Shown: positions 51,675 through 62,000 of the stretch, piece after piece
Layout: every line of letters starts with the position of its first letter
How positions within the stretch are numbered: position 1 is the stretch's first letter
Source of the DNA: Paractinoplanes brasiliensis
GTDB taxonomy: Bacteria; Actinomycetota; Actinomycetes; Mycobacteriales; Micromonosporaceae
Direction: 5' to 3'
NCBI RefSeq assembly: GCF_004362215.1
Contig: NZ_SNWR01000001.1
Location: 6,678,001 to 6,742,000 of the forward strand
DNA length: 64,000 bases
Program-made: the position numbers and the translations under genes
Notes under the pieces: model-generated
Told to the model about the DNA's origin: nothing
The model's input: the letters and a program-made list of their open reading frames with translations, nothing else
The model's database searches: none

Positions 51675-54600
51675 CGGATCTCCCACGACACATCGACGGC
51701 GCGGCCGGCGTCCAGTTCCACCTGCAGGGCGGCGACCAGCTCGTGAAGGTCCTGACGGCTCTGGACGACCCTTCGGGTGGCGCCCGATGCCAGTCTGGGG
51801 CGAGGGATCTGGATGCCGCTGGTGGTGGTCGTCGTCCCCGTGGACCCCCGCAGCGCCGTCGTTCCACCAGCGGTCCCGCCGTCGGCAGCCGAACCGGCTC
51901 CGCTCTGTGGCGTCACCGTCGACGGGGTGCCGTCGGTGTTGCGGGATCCCGGTGAAGGCGTCCGCATGATCAGGGCGGTGGCCTGGCCGATCGCGGCCTT
52001 CAGCGCTTTAGGCAGGTCGGCGGCGTGCGCGTCGTGCCGGGCGGCGGCGGCCAGCCGGTCGAGGATGTCCCTGGCCGGGGGATCGCCGTCGTCGGCGCGC
52101 TTGCCGAACATCTCCAGGATGTCCCAGTGCGTGCCGTTCAGCGCTTGGACGACCTGCGCCGCCGTGGTGAAGATGTTGCCGACCGCGGCGTCCTCGATGT
52201 CGAATGCCACCCCGGCCATAATCCCGACCAGCACCAGGTCGTCGCTCTCGGCGGCCAAGTCGCTGAGCAGCCGGGCGGCCTGCTGGGCATGGTGCAGCCG
52301 GCCGTCCGCAGCGTCCGAGTCGAGGCCGAGCCTCGGCGCATGCTGCGCCAACCCGCTCACCAGCAGCGCCGTCGACTCCTGGTGGCGCTTCGCGGCATCG
52401 CGAATGGCCCGGGCCAGGGCGGTGACCCCGGCGGCGCTGCGATAGCCCGGGGTGGTCACCCCGAAGACGCCCCGGGTGTGCGCGCACGCCCGGTCCCAGA
52501 CATCCTGGTCAGGCAGCTTGACCTGGTGCAGTTCCATCTGGTCGGTGACCGCCTGGATGGTGTCGACCGGGGCCGGTGAACCATGCTGATACCAGGCGAG
52601 CTGCTGCTCCTCGGCGAAAACCGCGATGATCAGGTTCTGCAGGTCCCGGTCGAAGCCACGGGCAGCAGGCTCGTCGAGCAGCCGGCGCAGGACATGAACG
52701 GGGAAGTGGGTGGTGTAGTTCTCCCGGGCGGCGAACTGTGTCAGGTGCCCGCTCCACAGGCAGGTGCTCCCGGTCAGCACGTACCGGTGCTCGGCGAGCT
52801 CGCCGAGCCGCAGCGGATTGCAGATCCTCCGGATGATCCGTTGGTCCGCGGCGTCGACCGCGACACCCTTGGCCTGGTCGGCGACGGCCCGCCGGGCGTA
52901 CATGAGGATCTTGTTCAGTTCCGGCCGGGTGGGTGCCTTCTCGTCCTCGGGCAGGGCCGGCCGACCCGGGTAGGACCAGTTCAGTAGTTCGGCGGTCAGG
53001 TTGGCGAAGGCGTCCGCGAGGGTGCCGCCACGGGGGTCACCGACGCGCAGCCCTTCGGCGAGCGTCTCCAGCACCCCTTTCGAGTCCGGCTCGACGTTCG
53101 CCGGTTCCGGCTTGGCCACGCCGTAGGCCTGCTTGAACGCGGCCAGCAACGCCGACTTCAGCTGCTGCTGGCGCTGCTGGAAATACACCTTCGCCTGCTG
53201 CCGGTACGCGGCGGACTCGTCGGCGGCGAGCACGCTCAGTCGGTCCCCGCTCGGCCCGCCCAGCAGATAGTTGATCTTTGCAAGGATTTCGACCCGGCCC
53301 ATCGCCTCCTGGCTGAGGAACAGCGGCATCCAGAACACCGTCCGGGAACCGCTGGGCAGGGTCTCGATGCGGGAGAAGTCCTCGTTACGCCGGTGCCCGG
53401 GATCGAACGGATAGTCGATCACGACCCGCCACGCGTCGCCGTCGGCGACCACCGCGTTGTCCGGCATGTTGTCCCGATCGCGGACGTTGCCGAACCGCAC
53501 GTTGACCAGGTGCTTGCGGCCGCGCCACTCCCGGTAGAACGGGTATTCGCCGAAACCGCCGGACTGGCTGCCCAAGCCCAGCTCGCCGCAGACCATGTCG
53601 CGGACCATCTGCTGCAGCACCCCGGCGGCTGTCTCGTTGACCGGCACCAGGTCGAGCAGCTTGTCGTAGTCCGCCGAGGTGATCTTGATGGAGATCACCG
53701 GATCGGGCCCGTCGGTCATGTGCAGCTCACCGGCGTCGGCGGTGAGCTGCCGCAGACGGCCCAGCACGATCTGGTTCTCGTACCCCGGCAACGGTGAGGC
53801 GATCGAACCGAAGTTGAGCGCGTGCAGCTTGGCCGCGGTCAGGTTGTGCAACGCCGGCACCTCGCTGACCAGGTAACCCAGGATCAGTGTCTTGATCAGC
53901 TTGTCGTCGATCTGGAACAGCTCGTGCGTCGCGGCCTGCGCCTCGTCGACACCGTGCATGCCGAGCAGCAGCGGGCGCAGCTTGCGCTGATAGGTGTCCC
54001 GCGCGTCCTGGAACTTCTGCTTGAGCTGCGGCCGGTCCGGCAGCTCACCGCGCAACACCAGCGGCTCGAACAGGGCGGCCACCCCGATCAGGTCGTTGAC
54101 TTGCAACGTGTCCCGCCGCTCGACGAGCAGCTCGGTCATCACCTTCAACGCGGTCCGTTCCCGCTGCAACGCCTGCGACAGCGCCACGAGCGTGGCGACC
54201 AGCGCCGGGGAGAACGGGTACAGCCGCCGGAACGCGGTCGCGTCCGAGCCGATGCCGGCGTCCCCGTACTGCGCACCCAGCAGCAGCGTGTCCCACACGT
54301 CGCGCCGATTGCGTACCGCCGCGAAGGCGTCGTCGATGACCTTGCGGGCGGCGTCGCTGTTCGGCTTGAGCAGCCGCTCCTCGGTGATCTGCGGCAGGTT
54401 CGTGTCTGCCAGCACGATGTCCGTCCCCAGCCGGCCCTGCACGCTGCGCATCACGTCGGCCAGCGCGGCCCGCTCGGTGCCGCCGACCTGCGGGCCGAGG
54501 AACTCCTCCAGGTTGCGCTGCCGGGCCACGAACGACACGATCGGCAGCGGCCGGGCCTCGTCGGACGACTCGACCAGCTTGTTCAGCTTCGCGCCCTCGG

Positions 54601-55438
54601 TCTGCACGAACGTGTGGTCGGCGATCTTCGTGGACAGCCAGAGGATCAGCTCGTCCAGGAACAGCACCATCGCGTCGTACCCGAGCCCCTTGGCGTGCCG
54701 GGTGATCACCTTGAGCCCGGTGTCCAGGTCGACGTATTCGCCGCTGCGTACCGCGCCGGAGAAGAACGTCCGGGTCAGCGCGATGACCAGCTCGTCGCGC
54801 AGCGGCGTGCCCGGCGGCTCGGCCGCCGCCTGCGCGTAGCTCTCCGGCGTCCAGTCACCCTCCTGCGCCATGTCCACCGCCAGCTGCCCGGTCGACCCGC
54901 CGCCGGAACCCTCGCCGCGGAGAAGCTCGAAGAACCGGTCGTCGCCCAGCTGCGTGCGCAGCCGGGCCGCGTCGTCGAGCATCGCGTCGGAGCGGTGCAC
55001 GGCCGGGACCGGAGCCTCCGGGTGCCGGGCGGTGATCTGCCGCAGGTACCCCTCGAGGACGGCCTGTTCCACCGACCGGGCGTCGAGCATGTGGAAGGTC
55101 AGCGTCAGAAACCTACGGCCCTTGATCGCCGGATCGGCCTTGAGGATCGGCTCGGCCAGACGCCGTACGTCGCGCGCCTCCGGGTTGTGCCGCAGAATCT
55201 CCCGCAGCACCGCCATGAAGTACGACTTACCGGAACCGAACGAGCCGTGTAGGAACTTCGCCTGCGACTTCCCGCTGCGCACCGCGTGCGCAACCATGCC
55301 CAGCGCCTCGTCGAAGTTGCGCTGCAGGTCGTCGGTGACGACGTAGTGCCTCAGATCGGCAGCCTCGGAAGCACGGACCACGAAATCGGTGTCGCCCACC
55401 GACTCCGGGATCTCGATGAGATCGCGCAACAGGGTCAA
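51671..55438 (-). CDS. pglY: BREX ATPase PglY (BrxC homologue)
   Basis: The 1255-residue ATPase has Walker A FLHGSFGSGKSYFMAVL near residue 65, a Walker B-like MVLFLDELILWLS near 240 and a long helical C-terminal half, of the size known for PglY/BrxC. The start is set at TTG 55438, which has AAGGAG 7 bases upstream and begins TLLRDLIEIPESV; the open frame continues far upstream without a better start. A 97-base gap separates it from pglX. In type 2 BREX it is the large ATPase that works with PglX and PglZ. The Thr/Gly/Ser-rich stretch near residues 1180-1210 is a likely flexible linker. Confidence 0.93.
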   Translation of the reverse strand: MTLLRDLIEIPESVGDTDFVVRASEAADLRHYVVTDDLQRNFDEALGMVAHAVRSGKSQAKFLHGSFGSGKSYFMAVLREILRHNPEARDVRRLAEPILKADPAIKGRRFLTLTFHMLDARSVEQAVLEGYLRQITARHPEAPVPAVHRSDAMLDDAARLRTQLGDDRFFELLRGEGSGGGSTGQLAVDMAQEGDWTPESYAQAAAEPPGTPLRDELVIALTRTFFSGAVRSGEYVDLDTGLKVITRHAKGLGYDAMVLFLDELILWLSTKIADHTFVQTEGAKLNKLVESSDEARPLPIVSFVARQRNLEEFLGPQVGGTERAALADVMRSVQGRLGTDIVLADTNLPQITEERLLKPNSDAARKVIDDAFAAVRNRRDVWDTLLLGAQYGDAGIGSDATAFRRLYPFSPALVATLVALSQALQRERTALKVMTELLVERRDTLQVNDLIGVAALFEPLVLRGELPDRPQLKQKFQDARDTYQRKLRPLLLGMHGVDEAQAATHELFQIDDKLIKTLILGYLVSEVPALHNLTAAKLHALNFGSIASPLPGYENQIVLGRLRQLTADAGELHMTDGPDPVISIKITSADYDKLLDLVPVNETAAGVLQQMVRDMVCGELGLGSQSGGFGEYPFYREWRGRKHLVNVRFGNVRDRDNMPDNAVVADGDAWRVVIDYPFDPGHRRNEDFSRIETLPSGSRTVFWMPLFLSQEAMGRVEILAKINYLLGGPSGDRLSVLAADESAAYRQQAKVYFQQRQQQLKSALLAAFKQAYGVAKPEPANVEPDSKGVLETLAEGLRVGDPRGGTLADAFANLTAELLNWSYPGRPALPEDEKAPTRPELNKILMYARRAVADQAKGVAVDAADQRIIRRICNPLRLGELAEHRYVLTGSTCLWSGHLTQFAARENYTTHFPVHVLRRLLDEPAARGFDRDLQNLIIAVFAEEQQLAWYQHGSPAPVDTIQAVTDQMELHQVKLPDQDVWDRACAHTRGVFGVTTPGYRSAAGVTALARAIRDAAKRHQESTALLVSGLAQHAPRLGLDSDAADGRLHHAQQAARLLSDLAAESDDLVLVGIMAGVAFDIEDAAVGNIFTTAAQVVQALNGTHWDILEMFGKRADDGDPPARDILDRLAAAARHDAHAADLPKALKAAIGQATALIMRTPSPGSRNTDGTPSTVTPQSGAGSAADGGTAGGTTALRGSTGTTTTTSGIQIPRPRLASGATRRVVQSRQDLHELVAALQVELDAGRAVDVSWEIR

Positions 55439-55535
55439 CGTCCGCTCCTTACCCCCGGCTCGGGCCACCCCGGACCCGCACCGAATCTCCTGCCAACGTC
55501 CAATGCCACATGCCCGGCGTACGGGCGGTCGACCG

Positions 55536-58500
55536 TCACATGACGGAACCGAAACGAAGCTGCTCCAGGTAGGTCCGGTCGGCGCCGAGCGCGGCCAGTT
55601 CACCGTCGATGAATCCGGTGAAGAACTGCGCCGGAGAGCCGTTGAAGCCCTGCCGTTTCTCGCCGAACCACTGCGCCAGCCACGGCTCCAGCTCCGCCAG
55701 CCCGGCCAGCAGCGCGAGAAGACCGTCCCGGCGCTCCCGCTCCCACCCGGCCACGTTCTTGCGGTCCAGGTAGACGCCGGCGATCGCCTGCGTCTGTTCC
55801 AAGTGGTCCCAGCCTGCCCACCCCAGCAACAGCGTGGAGTCGCCGTCACGACCGACATTCGGGTACGAGACGAAACGCTCCTTCGGTACGTCGAGCTTGC
55901 CCCGGTTACGCCAGTAGCTCGCCTTCACGAAGTCCCCGGACCCGTACTTCGGCGGAACATCAATCCGCACCTTCTCCCCGGCGTCCTCGCGGCGCTGCAA
56001 CGCCCAGGTCCGCTCCCACTGGAGTCGCTTGCGCAACCCAGCCGGCTTGTAACGCAGCACCGGCAGGTACGGCACGTGCTCGTCGGCGACCAGCTTGCCC
56101 AAGGTCTTGGTCAGATCGTGCTGATCCGAGCCAACCCACAGATCCAGTACGGACCGGAAGTCGTCATCGTGCCGCACCCGGTCCGCGAGCTGAGCCACCG
56201 ACATCGGCGCGGGCACACCGGCCCACAGCTCAGGACTTTCCAGCCGGTGGAGCAGCCAGCCCCGTAGCGCCTCCTGCTGCATCGCCTCCCAGCCGGGCGT
56301 CGACCAGCGGCGTTTGCACTCCGGCCGCTCGATCAGCCCGATGTTCCGGTCCGACTCGATGACCGCGATCCGTTTCTCCACGATCGCGCGGTATTCCGCC
56401 GGCCAGTGCGACGGCAGTTCGGTGATCGGCGTGGACTCGTGCCGCGCGAACCACTGCGTCGCGACCTCCCCGTCCGCCATCTTCCGAGCCAGCACGATCT
56501 CGAACGCCCGCTCACCCAGCCTGATCTCCGGCGGCTCCTTCACGGTCAGCACCTCATCGGTCAGCCCGTAGAGCCGGTAGACCTCCCAGTCCAACTCCTC
56601 CTGGAGCGCGATCATCCGAGTTCGCATCGCCAGCCACCCGTCCCGAGCCTGCGCTAGCCGCTCCCGCGTGGGCGCAGCCCGCTGCGAGACACCCGCCGGG
56701 CTCAAAGCCGCCAGGCGCCTAGCACAGGCATCTAACTCCGTCGTCAACCTCAGCGGGTACGTCGTTGGTAACGGAAACTCCTGAAGCTTCGTCCCCGTAA
56801 ACTCGTAGAAACGCTCCCACTCCTGGCTCTTGAAACCTTCGTTGACACCCTGGCCGCCCTTGTTGTGGCTGACCTGCTTGAGCCAGAAGCAGGCGGTCGA
56901 GCTATTGAGCACCCCGAGCAGCCGCAAGTGATCCTCCTCCGTCGCACCCTCCGGCAACTTGATTGCCGGCGCCGACCGATTGAAGACCTTCCCACCTCGA
57001 TCTAACACAAAATGGTTGTGCGTCGCTACAAAAGCAAAAGCAATCGACAGCGGTGTCTTTAGCCTCTTGAGCGCAACCTGATGCCACTCCCACCAGGTTC
57101 GCCCCTCTCGCCGATAAGAAGTCTTGGCGAACGTCTGCCTATCCCATAATTTTGCTCTAACCGGCCATAAACGTGCTTCAGCTCCAGGCTTTGATTCGAT
57201 TGGCAACAAACCAGTGCTGCCATACATGAAGATTGCGTGACTGCTTTCGGAAATGATGTAGTCCCGGGCCGCTTCTCCGACGACTACCTGCCGGTGCACG
57301 TCGTCTTCGACCCCGAATCGTGTCATCACTGCGCGGTCAGCCAGCATAGCTGCGTCGGCATTGGTTTGACCGGTGTAGCCGATTTCAGCACCGATGTGGT
57401 CGAGCGCTCGATCCCCTGAAGTCAATCGTTCCAGGAGCTCCGAGGATCCGCCGCCAGCCAGGCTCCACGGATGCACAGCAAAGCTGGAGCGCGGCAAGTC
57501 GTGGACCGTCACCCAGTTTGACGTTGAGTTGATGTGGTCGATTTGATTGACGATGGCCGACCAGACAATTCCTTTATCCGGGTCGTCTGGCTGGCCAGGC
57601 TCACCACGGACGCCGAGGACCGCCCGGACCGTTTCGGACCGACGCCGATCATTCGCCCTACCTATAAGGATCACGGTTGGCGTGCCGTGGCCGGGAATGT
57701 AGGCACCGGAAGTGTCGATGACTTCGCGCATCTCGACCTTGGTGGCGAAGAAGTCATTGATGAGCTTTGTGCCGAACTCGCGTTTCATGAAGGCGTTGGC
57801 GGTGATCTGGCCCACCCAACCGGCCTGCTGGCCGAATTCGTCGCCGCGGCGCGCCAACTGGAAGAAGCGCTGCGCGAACGGCACGGTCAACTGATACTGC
57901 CGGTGACACACCTCTTTATAGATATTGCGATATGCTGCGCTCTGCGCGGAATCCTTCGCCGTGATGTATGGTGGGTTGCCAACTACGACCGAATACTGGT
58001 CAGGTTTCAAGAGTGTGGCAAGTAAGTCGGCGTCCTCGGTGGCGTAAGCGAAGCCCGTGCCTCCTGTCATAAACTCCAAGAGGTCGCCTTGGTGCCGGGA
58101 CTTATCACCCCATTCGAGTAGAGAGTCGCCCGTAGCTAGACGGATTTTGAACTCACGGGCGACCTCCAGGTCTTTCTGGTCACAGGCCTTAAGCGCGGCG
58201 ATCATCAGTCGGAAGCGAGCGATGGCCACGGCGAACGGGTTGATGTCTACCCCCGTGACCTGATCGAGAACTCGCTGCACGAGCACGCTCGCGTCGGTAT
58301 CTGGCTCACGTTTTTTCCAACGTATGATTAGGCGGTCGAAGGCGCCTAGTAGGAAATGGCCGGAACCGCAGGCCGGGTCAATTATTGTCGTATCAGAAAG
58401 GCCGAACTCCTGATTCGCTGGCTCGAAGGTGCGGTCGAGAATGAACTCTTTGACGAATTCTGGGGTCTGTAACAACGCATAAGTCTCTCGGGCGTGTGCT

Positions 58501-59057
58501 GACAGTTCCTGGTAGAGGTTGCCGAGAAATTCAGTGTCGAGCCCCGGCGACTCCATCGACGCGAGCCCGGCACCCCGCCGGAAGAAGTCCGAGAGTTCCT
58601 CGGCTGCCGCGCCGGAGATGTCGAACCGCCACATTGGGTTGTGGTCGTCGAAGATCTTCGCGGTCGGGCCGAGGCTCGCCATGTATTTGAAGGCTTCTCG
58701 TAGCCAGTGCCGGTCGTTGTGCAGCGAGTTCGCGATCAGGTAGCCCTGCCGCTCCTGCACCGCCCGCTCGGCCGGGGCCTTCGCCGTCGGCCCGCCGATC
58801 CAGATCCGTTGGATCAGCCCGTTGTCCTCGCAGAAACGCACGAAAACGCAACCCAGCACCCACGCCACTGCGGCCTGGTCGAGCACGTCCTCCAGCCACG
58901 TCTCGAACGTTCCCGCCGTACGCCCGGCGTCTTTGGCGGCCTGATGTTCGGCCTCAAGGGAAGCGCGCAGATCTGCTTGATCTGCTGTAACGATCTGGTT
59001 GCGGAGGTCGTCAACCAGGTATTTGATCTGATCCTGGAGTGGTTTGACCTTAATCAT
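55536..59057 (-). CDS. pglX: BREX adenine-specific DNA methyltransferase PglX
   Basis: The 1173-residue methyltransferase has the SAM motif DPACGSGHFLLGAFDRL near residue 226, VTGVDINPFAVAIARFRL near 270 and the catalytic NPPYITA near 360. A target-recognition region follows to about residue 700. In BREX, PglX marks host DNA at an asymmetric site so that phage DNA lacking the mark is blocked; in the Streptomyces Pgl system phage growth is limited after one cycle. The start overlaps the pglW stop (ATGA) with GAGG 8 bases upstream. Bases about 56950-58500 are far poorer in GC than the rest, some 60-base rows being below 50%, unlike both ends of the gene. Confidence 0.95.
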   Translation of the reverse strand: MIKVKPLQDQIKYLVDDLRNQIVTADQADLRASLEAEHQAAKDAGRTAGTFETWLEDVLDQAAVAWVLGCVFVRFCEDNGLIQRIWIGGPTAKAPAERAVQERQGYLIANSLHNDRHWLREAFKYMASLGPTAKIFDDHNPMWRFDISGAAAEELSDFFRRGAGLASMESPGLDTEFLGNLYQELSAHARETYALLQTPEFVKEFILDRTFEPANQEFGLSDTTIIDPACGSGHFLLGAFDRLIIRWKKREPDTDASVLVQRVLDQVTGVDINPFAVAIARFRLMIAALKACDQKDLEVAREFKIRLATGDSLLEWGDKSRHQGDLLEFMTGGTGFAYATEDADLLATLLKPDQYSVVVGNPPYITAKDSAQSAAYRNIYKEVCHRQYQLTVPFAQRFFQLARRGDEFGQQAGWVGQITANAFMKREFGTKLINDFFATKVEMREVIDTSGAYIPGHGTPTVILIGRANDRRRSETVRAVLGVRGEPGQPDDPDKGIVWSAIVNQIDHINSTSNWVTVHDLPRSSFAVHPWSLAGGGSSELLERLTSGDRALDHIGAEIGYTGQTNADAAMLADRAVMTRFGVEDDVHRQVVVGEAARDYIISESSHAIFMYGSTGLLPIESKPGAEARLWPVRAKLWDRQTFAKTSYRREGRTWWEWHQVALKRLKTPLSIAFAFVATHNHFVLDRGGKVFNRSAPAIKLPEGATEEDHLRLLGVLNSSTACFWLKQVSHNKGGQGVNEGFKSQEWERFYEFTGTKLQEFPLPTTYPLRLTTELDACARRLAALSPAGVSQRAAPTRERLAQARDGWLAMRTRMIALQEELDWEVYRLYGLTDEVLTVKEPPEIRLGERAFEIVLARKMADGEVATQWFARHESTPITELPSHWPAEYRAIVEKRIAVIESDRNIGLIERPECKRRWSTPGWEAMQQEALRGWLLHRLESPELWAGVPAPMSVAQLADRVRHDDDFRSVLDLWVGSDQHDLTKTLGKLVADEHVPYLPVLRYKPAGLRKRLQWERTWALQRREDAGEKVRIDVPPKYGSGDFVKASYWRNRGKLDVPKERFVSYPNVGRDGDSTLLLGWAGWDHLEQTQAIAGVYLDRKNVAGWERERRDGLLALLAGLAELEPWLAQWFGEKRQGFNGSPAQFFTGFIDGELAALGADRTYLEQLRFGSVM

Positions 59058-62000
59058 CTATCAGACCTCTCGGCGACGCGGTCGATCCACGGGATCGGCA
59101 GCCACAGTGACTGGCCGGCCGGGGAGGTCAGGGGGATCTGCTCGCTGTCCAACATGGCCGGTTCCAACCGGCGGGCGGCGGCCAGCAGCAGCCGGGCGGC
59201 GGGCCGCGGGCGGGTGGGGTCGGCGAGCCGTTGCAGCAGCGGCATCTGGCCGTATCGGGCCAGAGGTGCTGCCTCGGTGATCAGCACCGGCCGGTCGACC
59301 GCCAAAGCCTCTTCCAACGCCGGGACGACATCGCGTTGCACCATGAGCAGCAGGGCCCGGAAGTTCGGGTCGGTCGGTGTGCCGGTGTCAGCCGCCACGA
59401 TGGTCTCCCAGGCGAACCGTGCCTTGCGGAGCCGGTCGATCAGCAGCGCGGTCACGTCGACCTCGACGAGGTCGAACCGGTCGAGCAGGGTGCGGCGGGC
59501 GGCGGCGAGCTGCCGTAGCGGCGCGAGCACGGCCAGGTAGCCGCGTTTGTCGATGGTGGCGGTGAGCTTCGCGTCGGTTTCGGCGATGGCTGCCGGGCCG
59601 GCCAGCGGGGTTGCGCTGCTCATCATCCGGGTGCTGGTGTAGCGGCCGCTGGCGGCGATCGACCCGTACCGCTGGGTGGCCGGATCCCACACCAGCGGCA
59701 CGTCGCATTCGCGCAGCAAGTCGTCCAGGGCCGGTCGGCCGGGAAGTGGCTCCGCTTGCGGGAAGCGGGCGCGTACCCGGTCGTGCAGGGCTTCCACGCC
59801 GAGCCTCTGGCCGATCAGGCTGCCGACCGCCAGGCGCAGCGCTCGATCGGCGGACAGGCCCGCCGGGTAGAGCTGGCCCTGCGCGTTCACGTCGGCCACG
59901 CCGTGGGTCGCAGCGGCGGCGAGCTGGAGCAGGCGCTGGTCACTGAGGGCGGGCATACCCTCCTGGACGATGGTGCGCAGTCGTTCCACCGCGCGCTGCC
60001 GGGTGGGCAACGGGTCCAGCAGGGCGAGTTCGGCGGCAGCCCGGCCGAGCTGCACGGCGTACGCGAGAAGGTCCGCCGCGGTGGACTCCGCCGCCGGGTC
60101 CTCGGGTTCCCTGCCCACCAGCACCGTGTCGGAGACACGGAAGCGATGGATCGCGACGCGGGCGTCGCCGCCGCGCACGAGTTCCGCCTCGACCGCGGCC
60201 CGGACCAGCCCGATCGCCTGCGCGGTGCGCTTCGGTTCGGTCGTGTACGAGCCGCGTGACGCGATCAGCGCCTCGGCGATCTCCTCGGCGGACATGACCA
60301 GGCCGCGGACGTCGAGCAGGGCGACGATCTCGTTGCGTACCCGGGTGAGACCGGGATTCTCCAGCCACGTCTTCGCGTGTTTGCGGATCAGGGTGGAGAC
60401 CTGCGGCTGGGTCTGGCCGATCGCGGTGGCCGCCTCGGTCTGTGGCAGCCAGTGCAGGTATCGCCCGTCCGGCGTCGGTTCCTGACCGAGCAGCATGGCT
60501 AGCGGCGCCCGGCTGCGGGAGCGGCTGGTGGGCAGCAGCGTCGCGCTGACCGCCTCGATGCCGTAGGGCAGGGCGCCGTCTTCGGGCTCGGGCGTCGGAG
60601 TCCCGAGCTCCGCGGCCAGTTTCCGGGCCTTGGCGACGATCTCCTTGCGGGTGGCGTCCGGTACGCCGGAGGCTCGCCGCAGCGCGGACCGGTCGTAGTC
60701 GAGCAGCTCGCCGACGGTGCCGACACCCAGCCGGTGCAGCGCGGACAGCGCCCGTGCGGTGAGGCCGACCGAGTCGAGCCCGGAGCCCCGCGACAGCTGC
60801 TCCGGCACGGGCGGCACCTCGCCGGGCCCGTGCTGGGACAGCTCCGGGATCTCGAAGAAGATCAGCCGCCAGGCGTCGGCCATCTGCTCGGCGGTGTCGA
60901 ACCTGACGGGTACCTCTCTGGCCAGCGCCTTGGAGAAGAAGGTGACCAGGCGGTCGGCGACGGCCGGATCGAACATGGCAGGGTCGAGGGTCACCTCGTC
61001 CTTGACCGTCGACGGGTGGGCGCCGTCGCCCCACCGGGGCAGCGTCCCGGTCGCCATCTCGAACAGGGTGACGGCGGCCGAAAACCGGTCGGCGGCGGCG
61101 TCGTAGCGCATCCGGCGGGGCGGGCCGAGGAACGGGTCCAGATAGGCAGGGGTGCCCGCGGTGATGTGGTCGGCGGGGGTGGCGGCCAGCGAGAAGTCGA
61201 AGATGCACAGGTGCAGCTGGCTGTCGCTGGGCCGGGGCCGGGCGGCCAGGTTCGCCGGTTTGATGTCCCGGTGCCAGATCCCCTCGCCCTCCAGGAAGGT
61301 GACGATGTCGAGCAGGTCCCGGCCGTAGCGGTCGAGCAGGTCGAGCGCGAGCCGCCGGCCGCCCTCGAGTTCCTGGGCCAGGGTGCGCTCGCCGGCGTTC
61401 TGCAGCACCAGCGCGCGATGGCCGCTGATCGTGACGGGGCCGTCGATGAGGGCGGCGACCTGCCAGTGCCGTTGCATCCGCTTCAGGACGGTGGCCTCGG
61501 TGTCGAGGCGGTCGGCGTACTGCGGGTCACGGGCGACCTTGAGGACGACTTCCCGTTTGCCGGTGCCGCTCTCCCCGGTGACCAACAGGGCGGTGGCGGT
61601 CGCGCCGCTGCCGAGCCGGCTCTTCACCACCCAGCCGCCCTTCAGCAGATCACCCTTGTGGGCCTGCAGCGGGTCGATGTGGACCTCGGGCTCGGGTGCG
61701 GTCAACTCGTCCCACACCTGCTCCAGTTGCTCTCGGAAGTCCGCGACGCTGGGCAGCCGGTGGGAGGGATCGCCGCTGGTCGCGTTGTAGACGAGCAGGC
61801 CGAGGCTGCCCGGGACACCGTCGACCACAGCGGACAGTTTCAGGCCGCCCTCGCTGACAGCGGCGATCAACTCCTCCGGCGTCTCGGCCGGCTGACGTCC
61901 GGTGAAGATCCGGTAAGCGATCGCACCCAGCGAAAACACGTCCAGTGGAATGCCCGGCACGTCGATCCGGTGTGCCGCCTCGGGAGCCTGGTAACGGCGC

